From: an uncultured Aurantimonas sp.
Lineage (GTDB): Bacteria > Pseudomonadota > Alphaproteobacteria > Rhizobiales > Rhizobiaceae
Assembly (NCBI GenBank): GCA_947488615.1
Contig: CANKZU010000007.1
Location: forward strand, 124,001 to 188,000
DNA length: 64,000 nucleotides
Direction: 5' to 3'
Made by a program: the position numbers and the translations under genes
Part shown: positions 38,324 through 47,120 of the stretch, piece by piece
Numbering within the stretch: position 1 is the first letter of the stretch
Layout: every line of letters begins with the position of its first letter
The notes under the pieces: generated by a model
What the model was told of the DNA's origin: nothing
Seen by the model: the letters and a program-made list of their open reading frames with translations, nothing else
The model's database searches: none

Positions 38324-39318
38324 CGAGCCGTACTCCGGCCGAGCCGAATACGCGGATCGAGCATCGCTAGCAGGATATCTGAGACGAACATACCGACCAC
38401 CGTCAACAGCGCCAGGAACATCAGGAAGGAGCCGGCCAGATACATGTCCTGACTGCGCAGCGAAGAGAGCAGCATCGGCCCGGTCGTCGGCAGCGACATC
38501 ACCGCCGAAATGATCACCGAGCCCGAGACGATTTGCGGCAGCAGGCTGCCGAGATCGGCGATGAACGGGTTGAGCGCCATGCGCAGCGGGTATTTGAGCA
38601 GAAGCCGGCGCTCCGGCAGCCCCTTGGCGCGGGCAGTGACGACATATTGCCGGTTGAGCTCGTCGAGGAGATTGGCCCGTAGCCGCCGGATCATCCCGGC
38701 CGTACCCGCCGTGCCGATCACCAGCACCGGCACCCATAGATGCGACAGGACCGAGCCGACCTTGGCGAGCGACCACGGCGCGTCGATGTATTGCGGATCC
38801 ATCAGGCCGCCGATCGAGGTGCCGAACCAGACATTGGCGAGGTAGAGCAGGATCAACGCCAGCAGGAAGTTCGGCGTCGCCAGGCCAAGGAAGCCGAGGA
38901 CGCTAAGCCCATGGTCGCCCCAGCTATATTGGTGGGTGGCCGAATAGATTCCGATCGGAAACGAGACGAGATAGACGAAGATGACGGTGGCCACATTGAG
39001 CAGAATCGTCATCGGCATTCGGTCGCCGACGACGTCCGCGACCGGCTGATTGTATTCGAAGGAATAGCCGAGATCGCCCTGCACGAGGCCGGTCACCCAG
39101 ACCAGATATTGCTGCCAGAGCGGCTTGTCCAAGCCGTACTGCTCGCGCAGGAACGCGATCTTGTCGGCGGTGACGTTCTCGCCCTGCGCCTGGATCTCGG
39201 CGATGTAGCTGGTCAGATAATCGCCGGGTGGCAGCTGGATGATGACGAAGACAAGAACGCTGATCGCCAGCAGCGTCCAGACCATAGTAACGAGCCGGCT
39301 GGCGAGGTAGCGGATCAC
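38320..39318 (-). CDS. ABC importer permease, DppB/OppB type
   Basis: The 332-aa protein begins VIRYLASRLVTMVWTLLAIS with GTG 39318 and has the OppB pattern: periplasmic loop with LREQYGLDKPLWQQYLVWV, then RQYVVTARAKGLPERRLLLKYPLR as the EAA loop. It overlaps the end of the binding-protein gene by four bases and the start of the second permease gene by four, so the three genes are translationally coupled. Confidence 0.92.
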   Translation of the reverse strand: MIRYLASRLVTMVWTLLAISVLVFVIIQLPPGDYLTSYIAEIQAQGENVTADKIAFLREQYGLDKPLWQQYLVWVTGLVQGDLGYSFEYNQPVADVVGDRMPMTILLNVATVIFVYLVSFPIGIYSATHQYSWGDHGLSVLGFLGLATPNFLLALILLYLANVWFGTSIGGLMDPQYIDAPWSLAKVGSVLSHLWVPVLVIGTAGTAGMIRRLRANLLDELNRQYVVTARAKGLPERRLLLKYPLRMALNPFIADLGSLLPQIVSGSVIISAVMSLPTTGPMLLSSLRSQDMYLAGSFLMFLALLTVVGMFVSDILLAMLDPRIRLGRSTAR

Positions 39319-41297
39319 GAGGGCGAACCCGCGGCCACATTCGACGGGCAATCGAACCAGAATCCGTCGGGATGGTAGATGCCGAAATAGGCACCGGGAT
39401 TGTAGTTGTAGACGCCGCGCTCCGGCACGTTCCGCAGCTTGTCCGAAACGACGACGATCTGATCGACGCCTGAGACGATGCCGATCGTATAGACGTCGTC
39501 GGCCGAGATCCGCAGTATCTTGTTCCAGATCGCGGCGCGCTCCGCAGTGTCGGTCGTTCGCATCCACGCTTGGCGCAATTCGATGAGCTCGCGGATGCCG
39601 GCAAGGTCCGGGCCGTCGCCTGGCGCCTCGCCGCCGGTGCCGCCGGTTTCCACCCACATGCCGAAGCCGGGCCATTGCATCTGTTCGGCCGTCGCGGGAG
39701 CGAGCTCCTTCGGGTCCGTCGCCGGGGTCGGCAGCCCGTTGTCGAGTCCCGTCCAGACCGACATCAGGGTCGAGCCGGCCTTGATGCGGTTGCGGAAGAT
39801 TTCGCGCTGGGATTCGCGGATCAGAAGGTCGACGCCGAGCTTGCGCCAGTCATCGCGAACGAGTTGCAGGACGTCGGACTGCTCGCTGCTTTCTCCCGCC
39901 GTCTCGACGACGATGCGGATCTCGCGCCCATCCGGCAGATGCCGCAGCCCGCCACGGGTGGCGCGCTTGAGTCCGAGGCTGTCCAGAAGCAGGTTCGCCT
40001 TGTCGGGGTCGTAGGCGGTCCAGCGGTCGCGCAGTTCCGGAGTGAACAGCGGGGAACCCGGAAGGACCGTATTGGCGCCCGGCTCGGCGAGTCCGTAGAA
40101 GATCGCCTTGTCGATGTCGTCCCGGTTGATGGCGAGCGAGAGCGCCCGGCGGAAATCGGCGTCGCGGATGGTCTCGCGCCAGACCGGGTCTGTGACGTTG
40201 AGGTTGGGATAGAGCGCGACGTGCGAGCCGCGACCCGATTCCCAGCGCCGGACCTCGTAGCCGCTACGTTTCTCGCCGCGTTTCAGGAACGGGTAATTGG
40301 GAAAGCTGAGATAGGCGGCCTGGAGATCCGCTTCGCCGTTGGCGGCCTTGGCCGGAATAAGGTTGGAATTGGAGATCGTCAGGGTGACGCGGTCGATATA
40401 GGGAAGTTGCCGGCCCTTCAGGTCGACACGATGAAAATAGGGATTGCGCTCGAAGGTCAGTCGCTCGGCCGGCGGCTTGGTGGCAAGCGTCCAGGGCTGC
40501 ATTGTCGGCAAATCCGGATTGTCGTTGCGGTGGCTGCGGTCCTTCTTGAAGTGCAGCGCGGCCCAGTTGCGCTGACCGGCGGCCTCGATCTTGGCTTTCA
40601 GCTTGTCCGGGTCGGCATATTTCTCGTGATATTTCTTGAGGTAATGAGCGGGTCGGAAGATCTCGAAGGGGAGGGCCGCGGCGAGTGAGGCGAGGAAGTT
40701 CGGATTGGGTCCTGTCCAGGCATAGCGGACCTCGTAGGGGCCGGGGAATGTCACCTCCGGTTCCTCGCCATCGACCAGCAGCTCGGCGGGGACGCCGAAT
40801 TTGGCGATCTCCGGATTTTTCGCCATGTCCTCCCAGAAATAGCGGAAGTCCTCCGAGGTGAACGGCGCGCCATCGGACCATTTCATGCCGGGCCGCAGCC
40901 GGAAGGTGAAGATGCGCCCTTCTTCGACGGCGTAGCTCTCGGCGATATCCGGCACGATGGCGTAGCTCTCGTCGTAACCCACGAGGCGCGCATAGCCGAA
41001 GACCGAGAGGATTCGCGTATCCTTGGCGCTGGCGCCAAGCATCCGAAGCGTGCCGCCGGGCCGATCGGTCGGGCAGGCGTTGTCGACCGGCAGGACGAAT
41101 GGCGTCTGCGGCAAACGCTCGGTTACCGGCGGCAACGCGCCGTCCGCGACCTTGGCGGCGAGGGAGGCCGGTTCCGCAGTGAGTGTCTGGGCGTGGATAG
41201 GAGTGGCAGAGCCGGCCGTCATGCCGATCGACAGGGCCAAGACTGCCGCGAGGATGCTCCGCGAGCCAATCCATCGTCGCGCTGTCGGTCGGTCCAT
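39315..41297 (-). CDS. ABC importer substrate-binding protein (SBP_bac_5)
   Basis: The 660-aa periplasmic protein has a signal peptide (ILAAVLALSIGMTAGSATPIHAQ, cleavage after HAQ) and the family-5 pattern (SYAVEEGRIFTFRLRPGMKWSDGAPFTSEDF, later FRRALSLAINRDDIDKAIF). It is about 100 residues longer than most family members. It binds a peptide, opine or sugar-like ligand for the two permeases downstream. Which ligand cannot be told from the sequence. Confidence 0.93.
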   Translation of the reverse strand: MDRPTARRWIGSRSILAAVLALSIGMTAGSATPIHAQTLTAEPASLAAKVADGALPPVTERLPQTPFVLPVDNACPTDRPGGTLRMLGASAKDTRILSVFGYARLVGYDESYAIVPDIAESYAVEEGRIFTFRLRPGMKWSDGAPFTSEDFRYFWEDMAKNPEIAKFGVPAELLVDGEEPEVTFPGPYEVRYAWTGPNPNFLASLAAALPFEIFRPAHYLKKYHEKYADPDKLKAKIEAAGQRNWAALHFKKDRSHRNDNPDLPTMQPWTLATKPPAERLTFERNPYFHRVDLKGRQLPYIDRVTLTISNSNLIPAKAANGEADLQAAYLSFPNYPFLKRGEKRSGYEVRRWESGRGSHVALYPNLNVTDPVWRETIRDADFRRALSLAINRDDIDKAIFYGLAEPGANTVLPGSPLFTPELRDRWTAYDPDKANLLLDSLGLKRATRGGLRHLPDGREIRIVVETAGESSEQSDVLQLVRDDWRKLGVDLLIRESQREIFRNRIKAGSTLMSVWTGLDNGLPTPATDPKELAPATAEQMQWPGFGMWVETGGTGGEAPGDGPDLAGIRELIELRQAWMRTTDTAERAAIWNKILRISADDVYTIGIVSGVDQIVVVSDKLRNVPERGVYNYNPGAYFGIYHPDGFWFDCPSNVAAGSPS

Positions 41298-41492
41298 CGA
41301 TGCGTCCTCATGGGGTCTTCGCTATCAGTAAGGTTCGAGCGCCGGACATTTGTCAAATGACGCTCAAACCGCCGGCTGACGCGCGGCAGCTCGCCTTGCG
41401 GGCTGTGCGGTTTGTCGCCTAGATGCCGCGATGCCCCTCTCGCGAGCGATGTCGCGATGTCGCAGCCGGCGAACTGGAGAATCAGCGATTCC

Positions 41493-42716
41493 ATGCCTTT
41501 GCGTATCGCCACACTCGTCAAAGGCTATCCGCGCCTGTCGGAGACCTTCATCGCCCAGGAAATCGCCGGGCTGGAGGATCGCGGCGTCGCGCAGCTGATC
41601 GTCTCGCTGCGCCAGCCTGCGGAAGCGCGAGTCCACCCCGTCCATCGCCGCATCCGCGCCGACGTCCTTTATCTTCCCGAATATTTGAAGGACGATCCGC
41701 CGCGTGTCCGTGCCGGCCGCGACTTCGCCGAACGTCAGCCGGGCTATGGCTTGGCGCGGTGCCTGTTCGAGGCGGATCTTGAGCGCGATCCGACGGCAAA
41801 CCGCTATCGCCGCTTCGGCCAGGCCTGCGTCCTCGCCCGCGAGTTGCCCGCCGACATCGACTGGCTGCATACCCACTATCTCCACACTCCGGCTTCCGTA
41901 GCCCGTTATGCGGCGACGATTCGCGGCCTTGGCTGGTCGTTCTCGGCGCACGCCAAGGACATCTGGACGACGCAGTCGTGGGAGCTGACCGAAAAGCTCG
42001 CCTCGGCCGCCTTCGGCGTCACCTGCACCAAGGTCAATCTCGACTATCTGCGCTCCCTCGCGGCGAACCCGCGCAGGGTCGAACTCGTCTATCACGGCCT
42101 CGACCTCTCCGAGATCCGGCCGGTCCACCGGAGTATCGGGCGAAGCGGCCCGTTCCGTATCGTCTCTGTCGGCCGCACCGTCGAGAAGAAGGGCTATGGC
42201 GACCTCATCCGCGCGCTCGCTCGGCTGAAGGACCGGGACTGGACCTTCGAGCATGTCGGTGGTGGGCCATTGACGGCAAAGCTGCAGGCGCAGGCCGACA
42301 AGGCCGGCATCGGCGAGCGCATCGTCTGGCATGGCAGCCGCGAGCGCGAGCATGTCTTTCAGCTGCTGGCGAGCGCCGACCTCTTCGTGCTGCCGTCCCG
42401 CATCGCCAAGTCCGGCGACCGCGACGGTCTGCCCAACGTGTTGATGGAGGCGCAGGCGCATCGGCTGCCGGTGGTCTCGACGCGGGTCTCGGCGATCCCG
42501 GAACTGGTCGAGGACGGGCTGACCGGACTGCTGGTCGCCGAACGAGACCCGAAAGAACTCGCCGCCGCGATGGCGCGGTTGATGGACGATCCGCAGCTCT
42601 CCGATCGTCTCGGCCAGGCCGGCGAGGCAAAGGTTCGCCGGGAATTCTCGCCCGAGCCCGGCATCGATCAGGTCGCGCGGCTGCTGACCGAGGCGGCCGA
42701 GCGCGCCGCCGCGTGA
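41493..42716 (+). CDS. Glycosyltransferase family 4
   Basis: The 407-aa GT-B enzyme begins LRIATLVKGYPRLSETFIAQEI and has the GT4 donor site SVGRTVEKKGYGDLIRAL, IVWHGSREREHVFQLLASADLFVLPS and NVLMEAQAHRLPVVSTRVSAIPELVEDGLTGLLV. It overlaps the next deacetylase-like gene (GTGA). Pairing of a transferase with a deacetylase recalls the locus at 23019-29767. ATG 41493 is preferred over ATG 41457 because the family begins at this segment. Confidence 0.88.
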   Translation: MPLRIATLVKGYPRLSETFIAQEIAGLEDRGVAQLIVSLRQPAEARVHPVHRRIRADVLYLPEYLKDDPPRVRAGRDFAERQPGYGLARCLFEADLERDPTANRYRRFGQACVLARELPADIDWLHTHYLHTPASVARYAATIRGLGWSFSAHAKDIWTTQSWELTEKLASAAFGVTCTKVNLDYLRSLAANPRRVELVYHGLDLSEIRPVHRSIGRSGPFRIVSVGRTVEKKGYGDLIRALARLKDRDWTFEHVGGGPLTAKLQAQADKAGIGERIVWHGSREREHVFQLLASADLFVLPSRIAKSGDRDGLPNVLMEAQAHRLPVVSTRVSAIPELVEDGLTGLLVAERDPKELAAAMARLMDDPQLSDRLGQAGEAKVRREFSPEPGIDQVARLLTEAAERAAA

Positions 42717-43522
42717 GCGCTGCCCTGTTCCCCCTCTCGCGCGAGCGGTTGGAGGCAGCCCGAGCGCTTGGCCGGACGCTCGCATTCTGGTGGCGCGACG
42801 ACGATGCCCGCCGGCCGACCGCGCCGCTCACGCGACTGCTTGCGCTGCACCGCGTCACAGGTGTGCCGCTGGCGCTCGCGGTGATCCCCGCGGGCGTCGA
42901 GGCGGAACTGGCCGAGGCGCTATCCGGTGACGACGCGGTGGCCGTCCTGTTGCACGGCTGGCGCCACGCCAATCATGCGCCGGAGGGACAAAAACGCGCC
43001 GAATTCGGCGATCATCGGCCGATCGGCATGATGCTCGACGAGGTGACGTCGGGTCGCGCGGCACTGGCCGGTCTCTTCCCCGATCGCTTCCTGCCGGCGT
43101 TCGTGCCGCCCTGGAACCGGATCGGGGAGGGCGTCCGCGCCCGGCTCGCCGGGGCGGGGCTGCCGGGGCTATCCACCTTCGGCCGCGCCGCGCCGGCCGA
43201 GCCGCACCGGCTGAACACCCATCTCGACTTGATGAACTGGCGCGAGGCGAGGGGGCTGACGCCGGCCGAGGCCGACCGGCTTCTGGCCGCCGAAATCGAC
43301 CATCGCCTGAATGGCGGCGGCGCGGGCGAGCCGATCGGGCTGCTCAGCCATCATCTGCAGCACGATGAGGCGGCCTGGACATTGCTCGGCGCGCTGCTGG
43401 ATTTTCTCGCGCCCCGATCCGAGCTTGTCTGGCCACCCGTGCCGGCGCTTTTTGACCTGCCGCTTATCGGCGAGCTTGGACGAGCCGACGCTCGGGCCGA
43501 CCAGTCCGAGAACAAGTGCTGA
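42713..43522 (+). CDS. Polysaccharide deacetylase-like protein (paralog 2)
   Basis: The 269-aa product shares with the protein at 23019 the motifs FWWRDDDARRP, LALAVIPAG, LHGWRHANHA, FVPPWNRIG and LLSHHLQHD, which hold the likely metal-binding residues. GTG 42713 overlaps the transferase stop. It is the last chromosomal gene before the tRNA and mobile element. It should deacetylate a glycan made by the coupled transferase. Confidence 0.8.
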   Translation: MSAALFPLSRERLEAARALGRTLAFWWRDDDARRPTAPLTRLLALHRVTGVPLALAVIPAGVEAELAEALSGDDAVAVLLHGWRHANHAPEGQKRAEFGDHRPIGMMLDEVTSGRAALAGLFPDRFLPAFVPPWNRIGEGVRARLAGAGLPGLSTFGRAAPAEPHRLNTHLDLMNWREARGLTPAEADRLLAAEIDHRLNGGGAGEPIGLLSHHLQHDEAAWTLLGALLDFLAPRSELVWPPVPALFDLPLIGELGRADARADQSENKC

Positions 43523-43945
43523 TGTGTCGCCGGTTTATTCGTGCAGCCAGCGTCACCGGGCCCCGGATCGCGGTAAATTCGGACCGATTCGATCCTATGT
43601 CAGGAACATGACCGATCCCGCTCATTTGCCGCGGAATGCGGGTCGAAAACCGGTTCCCGCTTTTCCTTGTTTCCGCGCTGGCGCGCAGGACCGCGCGGGG
43701 CGCTAGATTGGCGCCGCCACCGGCCGGCGGAACTTGCCCGTAAGACCGTCGGCGGGCCATGAAGTGACGAAGACGGCGCCTTTGCTCTTGTGTCGGCGCC
43801 CAAGCCTTTGATAAGAGAGCCGCGCGCTGATGAAGTGCCGACCATGCCTCGGTTCACAGAATGAGGGTGCGGATGGGTGACGCGGTTCCCGCGTCGACGC
43901 CACGCCTATTGCGAAGACACCCCGGAGATTTTCGGGGTTTCGGCC
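43523..43945. other. Intergenic region before tRNA-Ser
   Basis: The region separates the deacetylase-like gene from the tRNA and must hold the tRNA promoter. The only plus-strand structure noted is ACCCCG/CGGGGT at 43919-43938. On the minus strand it is the chance extension of the serine recombinase frame, which ends at 43703. Confidence 0.5.
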
Positions 43946-45655
43946 GGAGAGGTGGCAGAGTGGTCGAATGCACCGCACTCGAAATGCGGCATACGTGCAA
44001 GCGTATCGGGGGTTCGAATCCCCCCCTCTCCGCCACTTCAGTCCCTGAGTGGGCACTGAGTTTACACCACTTCCCGCCACTAGCGTCTGTAGCAGCCGGG
44101 ACTTCGATCCCATGATCCGAACCTCACCCTCGGCGACTTCGACACGCTGGGCAAGCGCGCGTAAGTGGTCGCGGCGATAGCCGCCGCCTTCGAGCCGGAT
44201 ACGCTTGCGGGCGGTCGTGGCGAACATGTGCAGCATCTGCGGCGTCACTGCCTTCCGCCCCGAGTTCTGGAGCATGGCCTGCGCCCTGTCCGCATCGGCC
44301 TTGGCCTGATCGCGAATGGCCTTGAGGCCGTTGATGCGGTCTTTCAGGGCGGGGTCGTCCAGATCGGCCACGCCTGACTCGATGGCATCGTAAAGCCGCT
44401 TGAGGCGCAGTTCTGATTCCGCCGAACGCTTGTTGAGTTCGCCGATATGCTCGCGACGGCGCTCGGCTTGTTCCTCCCTGCGGTCCAGAGCGGCGGCAAG
44501 GATGGTTTCCAGCCGCTCGGGTTGGAGCAACTGCTTCTCAAGATGATTGACGACCAGATCGTCCAGCTTGTCCATCGGCACGGCCATGCCTTCGCAGGCG
44601 GTCGGCCCCTGCCGCGCCTTCATCGAGCAGGCGTAATAACGGTAGCGACCGCCCTTACCGGTGCGGATGGTCATGGCCCCGCCGCACTTGGCGCAATGGA
44701 TCAAGCCGGTGAGCATCGTCGGGCCGCTGATGACGCGGGCAGGCATGACTTTGGGATTGCGGGCTTTGAGCAGCGCCTGCACCGCGTCGAAGGTCTCGCG
44801 GTCGATGATCGGCGGAACCGGAACGACAACGATCTCGCTGGCCGGCTTCAATTCCTTGGTCTTGCTGCGCTTGTTGAACTCATGCTCGCCCACATAGGTC
44901 TTGCGGGTCAGGATGCGGTGGACCTGCCCGATGCCCCAGCGCCCGCCGTCGCGGGTGAAGATGCGGTTGCTGTTCAAGTGGCTGACGATTTTCTTGACGC
45001 CCATCTGACCGCATGTGCCATCGCCAAAAAGGGCCAGCCGATAGATCAACCGCACCGTGTCGGCATGCAGCGGGTCGATTTCCAGCTTCTTCTTGACCTT
45101 CGCCCCGCGCTGCTCGGCTGCGACGGTGCGATAGCCGATAGGGGGAAGCGAACCATTCCAGAAGCCTTGCCGGGCATTCTCCTTCAAGGCCCGTATGACG
45201 TGCTTGGCGTTTTCCTTGGACTGGTACTCATCGAACAGCGCCATGATCTGCCGCATCATGACGTGCATGGGGTCATCGCCCATTTCCTGCGTAATCGAGA
45301 CGAGGCGCACGCCGTTCTTGGCGAGCTTCCTGACATAGAACTCCAGCTCGAAGTGGTCACGGAAGAAGCGGCTGAACGAATGGACCACGACCACATCGAA
45401 AGGCGCGGGTTTGGACGTGCCCGCCTCGATCATGCGCTGGAATTCAGGACGGCGGTCATTGGTCGCGGACGCGCCGGGTTCCACGAATGTCTCGACCAGT
45501 TGTAGCCCGCGCGACTCACAATGAGCCTCGCCCTGCCGCTTCTGGTCGGGAATGGAAACATCATGCTCGGCCTGACGCGTCGTGGAGACACGCAGGTAGA
45601 GAGCGGCGCGCTGCATTACACGAGGCTGAGATTTGCCATCGCTCGAAGAAGTCAT
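43703..45655 (-). CDS. Large serine recombinase whose frame reads through tRNA-Ser
   Basis: The 650-aa ORF has the resolvase catalytic domain (ALYLRVSTTRQAEHDVS, Ser24 nucleophile), a recombinase domain, a zinc ribbon (CAKCGG and CSMKARQGPTACEG) and a coiled coil near residues 400-450. The last part is not native protein: from about residue 540 it is the reverse translation of the tRNA gene (RRGGDSNPR) and of DNA beyond it. The protein should catalyse integration and excision at the tRNA. Its start overlaps the stop of the GNAT toxin gene (ATGA). Confidence 0.9.
   Translation of the reverse strand: MTSSSDGKSQPRVMQRAALYLRVSTTRQAEHDVSIPDQKRQGEAHCESRGLQLVETFVEPGASATNDRRPEFQRMIEAGTSKPAPFDVVVVHSFSRFFRDHFELEFYVRKLAKNGVRLVSITQEMGDDPMHVMMRQIMALFDEYQSKENAKHVIRALKENARQGFWNGSLPPIGYRTVAAEQRGAKVKKKLEIDPLHADTVRLIYRLALFGDGTCGQMGVKKIVSHLNSNRIFTRDGGRWGIGQVHRILTRKTYVGEHEFNKRSKTKELKPASEIVVVPVPPIIDRETFDAVQALLKARNPKVMPARVISGPTMLTGLIHCAKCGGAMTIRTGKGGRYRYYACSMKARQGPTACEGMAVPMDKLDDLVVNHLEKQLLQPERLETILAAALDRREEQAERRREHIGELNKRSAESELRLKRLYDAIESGVADLDDPALKDRINGLKAIRDQAKADADRAQAMLQNSGRKAVTPQMLHMFATTARKRIRLEGGGYRRDHLRALAQRVEVAEGEVRIMGSKSRLLQTLVAGSGVNSVPTQGLKWRRGGDSNPRYACTYAAFRVRCIRPLCHLSGRNPENLRGVFAIGVASTREPRHPSAPSFCEPRHGRHFISARLSYQRLGRRHKSKGAVFVTSWPADGLTGKFRRPVAAPI
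43946..44035 (+). tRNA. tRNA-Ser(CGA)
   Basis: The 90-nt gene folds as a class II tRNA. The acceptor stem is GGAGAGG with CCTCTCC, the anticodon loop CTCGAAA has anticodon CGA at 43980-43982, the long variable arm TACGTGCAAGCGTA is typical of serine tRNAs, and the T-loop is GTTCGAATC. CCA is encoded at 44033-44035. It reads UCG codons. The mobile element joins directly at its 3' end. Confidence 0.97.
44009..44045. other. Probable attachment junction of the mobile element
   Basis: The 3' end of tRNA-Ser meets the 3' side of a minus-strand serine recombinase gene here. The second copy of the tRNA end, which would fix the exact crossover, was not found in the window. The borders of this entry are therefore approximate. 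Confidence 0.5.
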
Positions 45656-46167
45656 GGCATTTCTCCCGACAAAAGGCGCTGTGCCGTCGCAACGGGAAGG
45701 TAGAGCGTATTTGGTTGGTTAATCAGCGCCGTGAACCCGAAGGCCGCGTAGAAGGCTGCGGCTTTCTCGTCGATGGCATCGGCGAATATGGCATGAACGC
45801 CTATCGGCGCTTCTGCGACCGTCTTGATCGCGTCAAACAAAAGCGCTTCGCCGAGTCCAAGCCCCCCATAGGACTGATCGCGCCCTAGCCAGCCGATAAG
45901 CACCGCCGGGACGGTCGGATAACGGGGTAACCGGCTTGCCAACGGTTCGGGCACGGCCATAAGCGGCACGTTGCTCGATGAAAGCGTATAGAAGCCCGCT
46001 ATCCGGTCGGTCTCAAGGTCTCTGGCGACAAAGCAGGTCGCGTATCGACGTTTGATGTCCTGCGTAACCGCCTCGCGGAAATAGCGGTCGATCCGTTCGT
46101 TGCCGCAAGAGAAAGTCTTGCGCTGGTGGGCTTTGGAAAGCGCCTCTATCGCAAACCTTGCACTCAC
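45652..46167 (-). CDS. GNAT-family toxin (TacT-like)
   Basis: The 171-aa protein begins FAIEALSKAHQRKTFSCGNERIDRYFRE and contains IAGFYTLSSSNVPL, AVLIGWLGRDQSYGGLGLGEALLFDAI and AAAFYAAFGFTAL, as in TacT/AtaT toxins that acetylate aminoacyl-tRNA. GTG 46167 overlaps the antitoxin stop (GTGA). It forms a toxin-antitoxin pair with the upstream DUF1778 gene and runs on into the recombinase gene. Confidence 0.9.
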   Translation of the reverse strand: MSARFAIEALSKAHQRKTFSCGNERIDRYFREAVTQDIKRRYATCFVARDLETDRIAGFYTLSSSNVPLMAVPEPLASRLPRYPTVPAVLIGWLGRDQSYGGLGLGEALLFDAIKTVAEAPIGVHAIFADAIDEKAAAFYAAFGFTALINQPNTLYLPVATAQRLLSGEMP

Positions 46168-46454
46168 CTAGGCGCGATCAGGTCAGCGTGACGCTTGGCG
46201 GCGCGAGCCAGACGGTCATGGGGCGCGGGCGGATCGATCAGCGCCTTGGCAAAGCGCACCTGATCCTCGGCAGCCAGACGCAACACGTCAGCCTCCTCGA
46301 CCGTGCGACGGGCATCTTCGCCCGCTGTGGCGATGAGGTAGCCGGTCAGCGTCATGCCGCGCAGGCGGGCGGCGCGCTGCATCTGCTCATAGACGTTGAC
46401 AGGGACGCGCGCCTCAAGGCGGGCAGTTTCGACTTCGCTTGCGGGTCTGGGCAT
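46164..46454 (-). CDS. DUF1778 ribbon-helix-helix antitoxin (TacA-like)
   Basis: The 96-aa product has an N-terminal RHH DNA-binding region (VETARLEARVPVNVYEQMQRAARLRGMTLTGYLIATA) and a C-terminal toxin-binding tail (EDQVRFAKALIDPPAPHDRLARA). It should neutralise the GNAT toxin and repress its own promoter. AAGGAGA lies 7 bases before ATG 46454. The longer in-frame opening upstream is not supported. Confidence 0.9.
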   Translation of the reverse strand: MPRPASEVETARLEARVPVNVYEQMQRAARLRGMTLTGYLIATAGEDARRTVEEADVLRLAAEDQVRFAKALIDPPAPHDRLARAAKRHADLIAPR

Positions 46455-46475
46455 GGCTGATCTCCTTTCCTTGGT

Positions 46476-46504
46476 TATATACGGCATATTGCCGGGTTTA
46501 TCAA
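46476..46504 (-). promoter_or_regulatory. Antitoxin-toxin promoter with operator palindrome
   Basis: On the minus strand TTGATA (46504-46499) and TATATA (46481-46476) are 17 bases apart. The spacer holds the perfect palindrome CGGCA-ATA-TGCCG (46494-46482), an ideal site for RHH autoregulation. The -35 box overlaps the stop codon of the gene ending at 46501. Confidence 0.65.
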
Positions 46505-46788
46505 GGATCGAATGAGCCAAAGATTTCATCGAACAGATCGTCGAACCATCGCTCGAACACCTCGATTTCGGCTTCCGTGACCGGAGCGGGATCGGGCCAG
46601 TCATCGGTGACGGTCCATGTGCTGAGGTCGTGCTTGGGCGGCCTGCCAGGAAACGGCCATGGATAACCAAGCAGCGCCTCAAGCTGCTCTGATGCAGTGA
46701 GTGGTCTGTTGGCGCGTTGGGAAGGAGATTCATCGGTCGTCCCGTCATGTCCAGGATCGGCAGGTGCGCTGGCCTTATCGAACGTCAT
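46501..46788 (-). CDS. Hypothetical protein of the mobile element
   Basis: The 95-aa acidic protein has a Trp/Pro/Asp-rich C-terminal half (YPWPFPGRPPKHDLS, DDWPDPAPVTEAEIEVFERWFDDLFDEIF). It overlaps the AlpA-like gene by 14 bases and probably shares its transcript. No family is recognised. Confidence 0.6.
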   Translation of the reverse strand: MTFDKASAPADPGHDGTTDESPSQRANRPLTASEQLEALLGYPWPFPGRPPKHDLSTWTVTDDWPDPAPVTEAEIEVFERWFDDLFDEIFGSFDP

Positions 46789-46990
46789 CGCCTTCTCGCC
46801 TCGGCCGCCATGCGACGGGATCGGCAACCCAGCGATCAATATCGGATTCCCGCCAACCGGCTCCGTTGATGCTGATTTTAATCTGGGCCGGGAAAGTAGT
46901 CTCAGCGATCTTTCGATAGATGGTGGAGCGAGACAGGCCCGTCCGGGAGAGGACGGTGTTGAGGCGGACGATACGGTCTGGTGCGGGCAT
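46775..46990 (-). CDS. AlpA-family helix-turn-helix regulator
   Basis: The 71-aa product (start MPAPDRIVRLNTVLSRTGLSR) has the AlpA/MerR-like winged helix: LSRTGLSRSTIYRKI followed by FPAQIKISINGAGWRESDIDRW. Such proteins act as excisionase-like or regulatory factors in integrative elements. ATG 46990 was chosen over the longer frame because it opens at the usual AlpA N-terminus. Confidence 0.85.
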   Translation of the reverse strand: MPAPDRIVRLNTVLSRTGLSRSTIYRKIAETTFPAQIKISINGAGWRESDIDRWVADPVAWRPRREGDDVR

Positions 46991-47120
46991 GGATGCGATG
47001 CCTTCGGCTGGCGGTTTCTGACGGCTCTTTGTCCAGTCAGGACAGGCCCTAGCCGGGGCGCAAGAGGGTTCGGGGAATCGTCGCGGCGCCGGATGGAAAC
47101 GGCGGCACATAGGACGGTTC

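Noticed and set aside
43919..43938. ACCCCG/CGGGGT hairpin before tRNA-Ser as a terminator.
   Set aside because: The stem is short, followed by only TT, and no upstream transcript clearly needs it.
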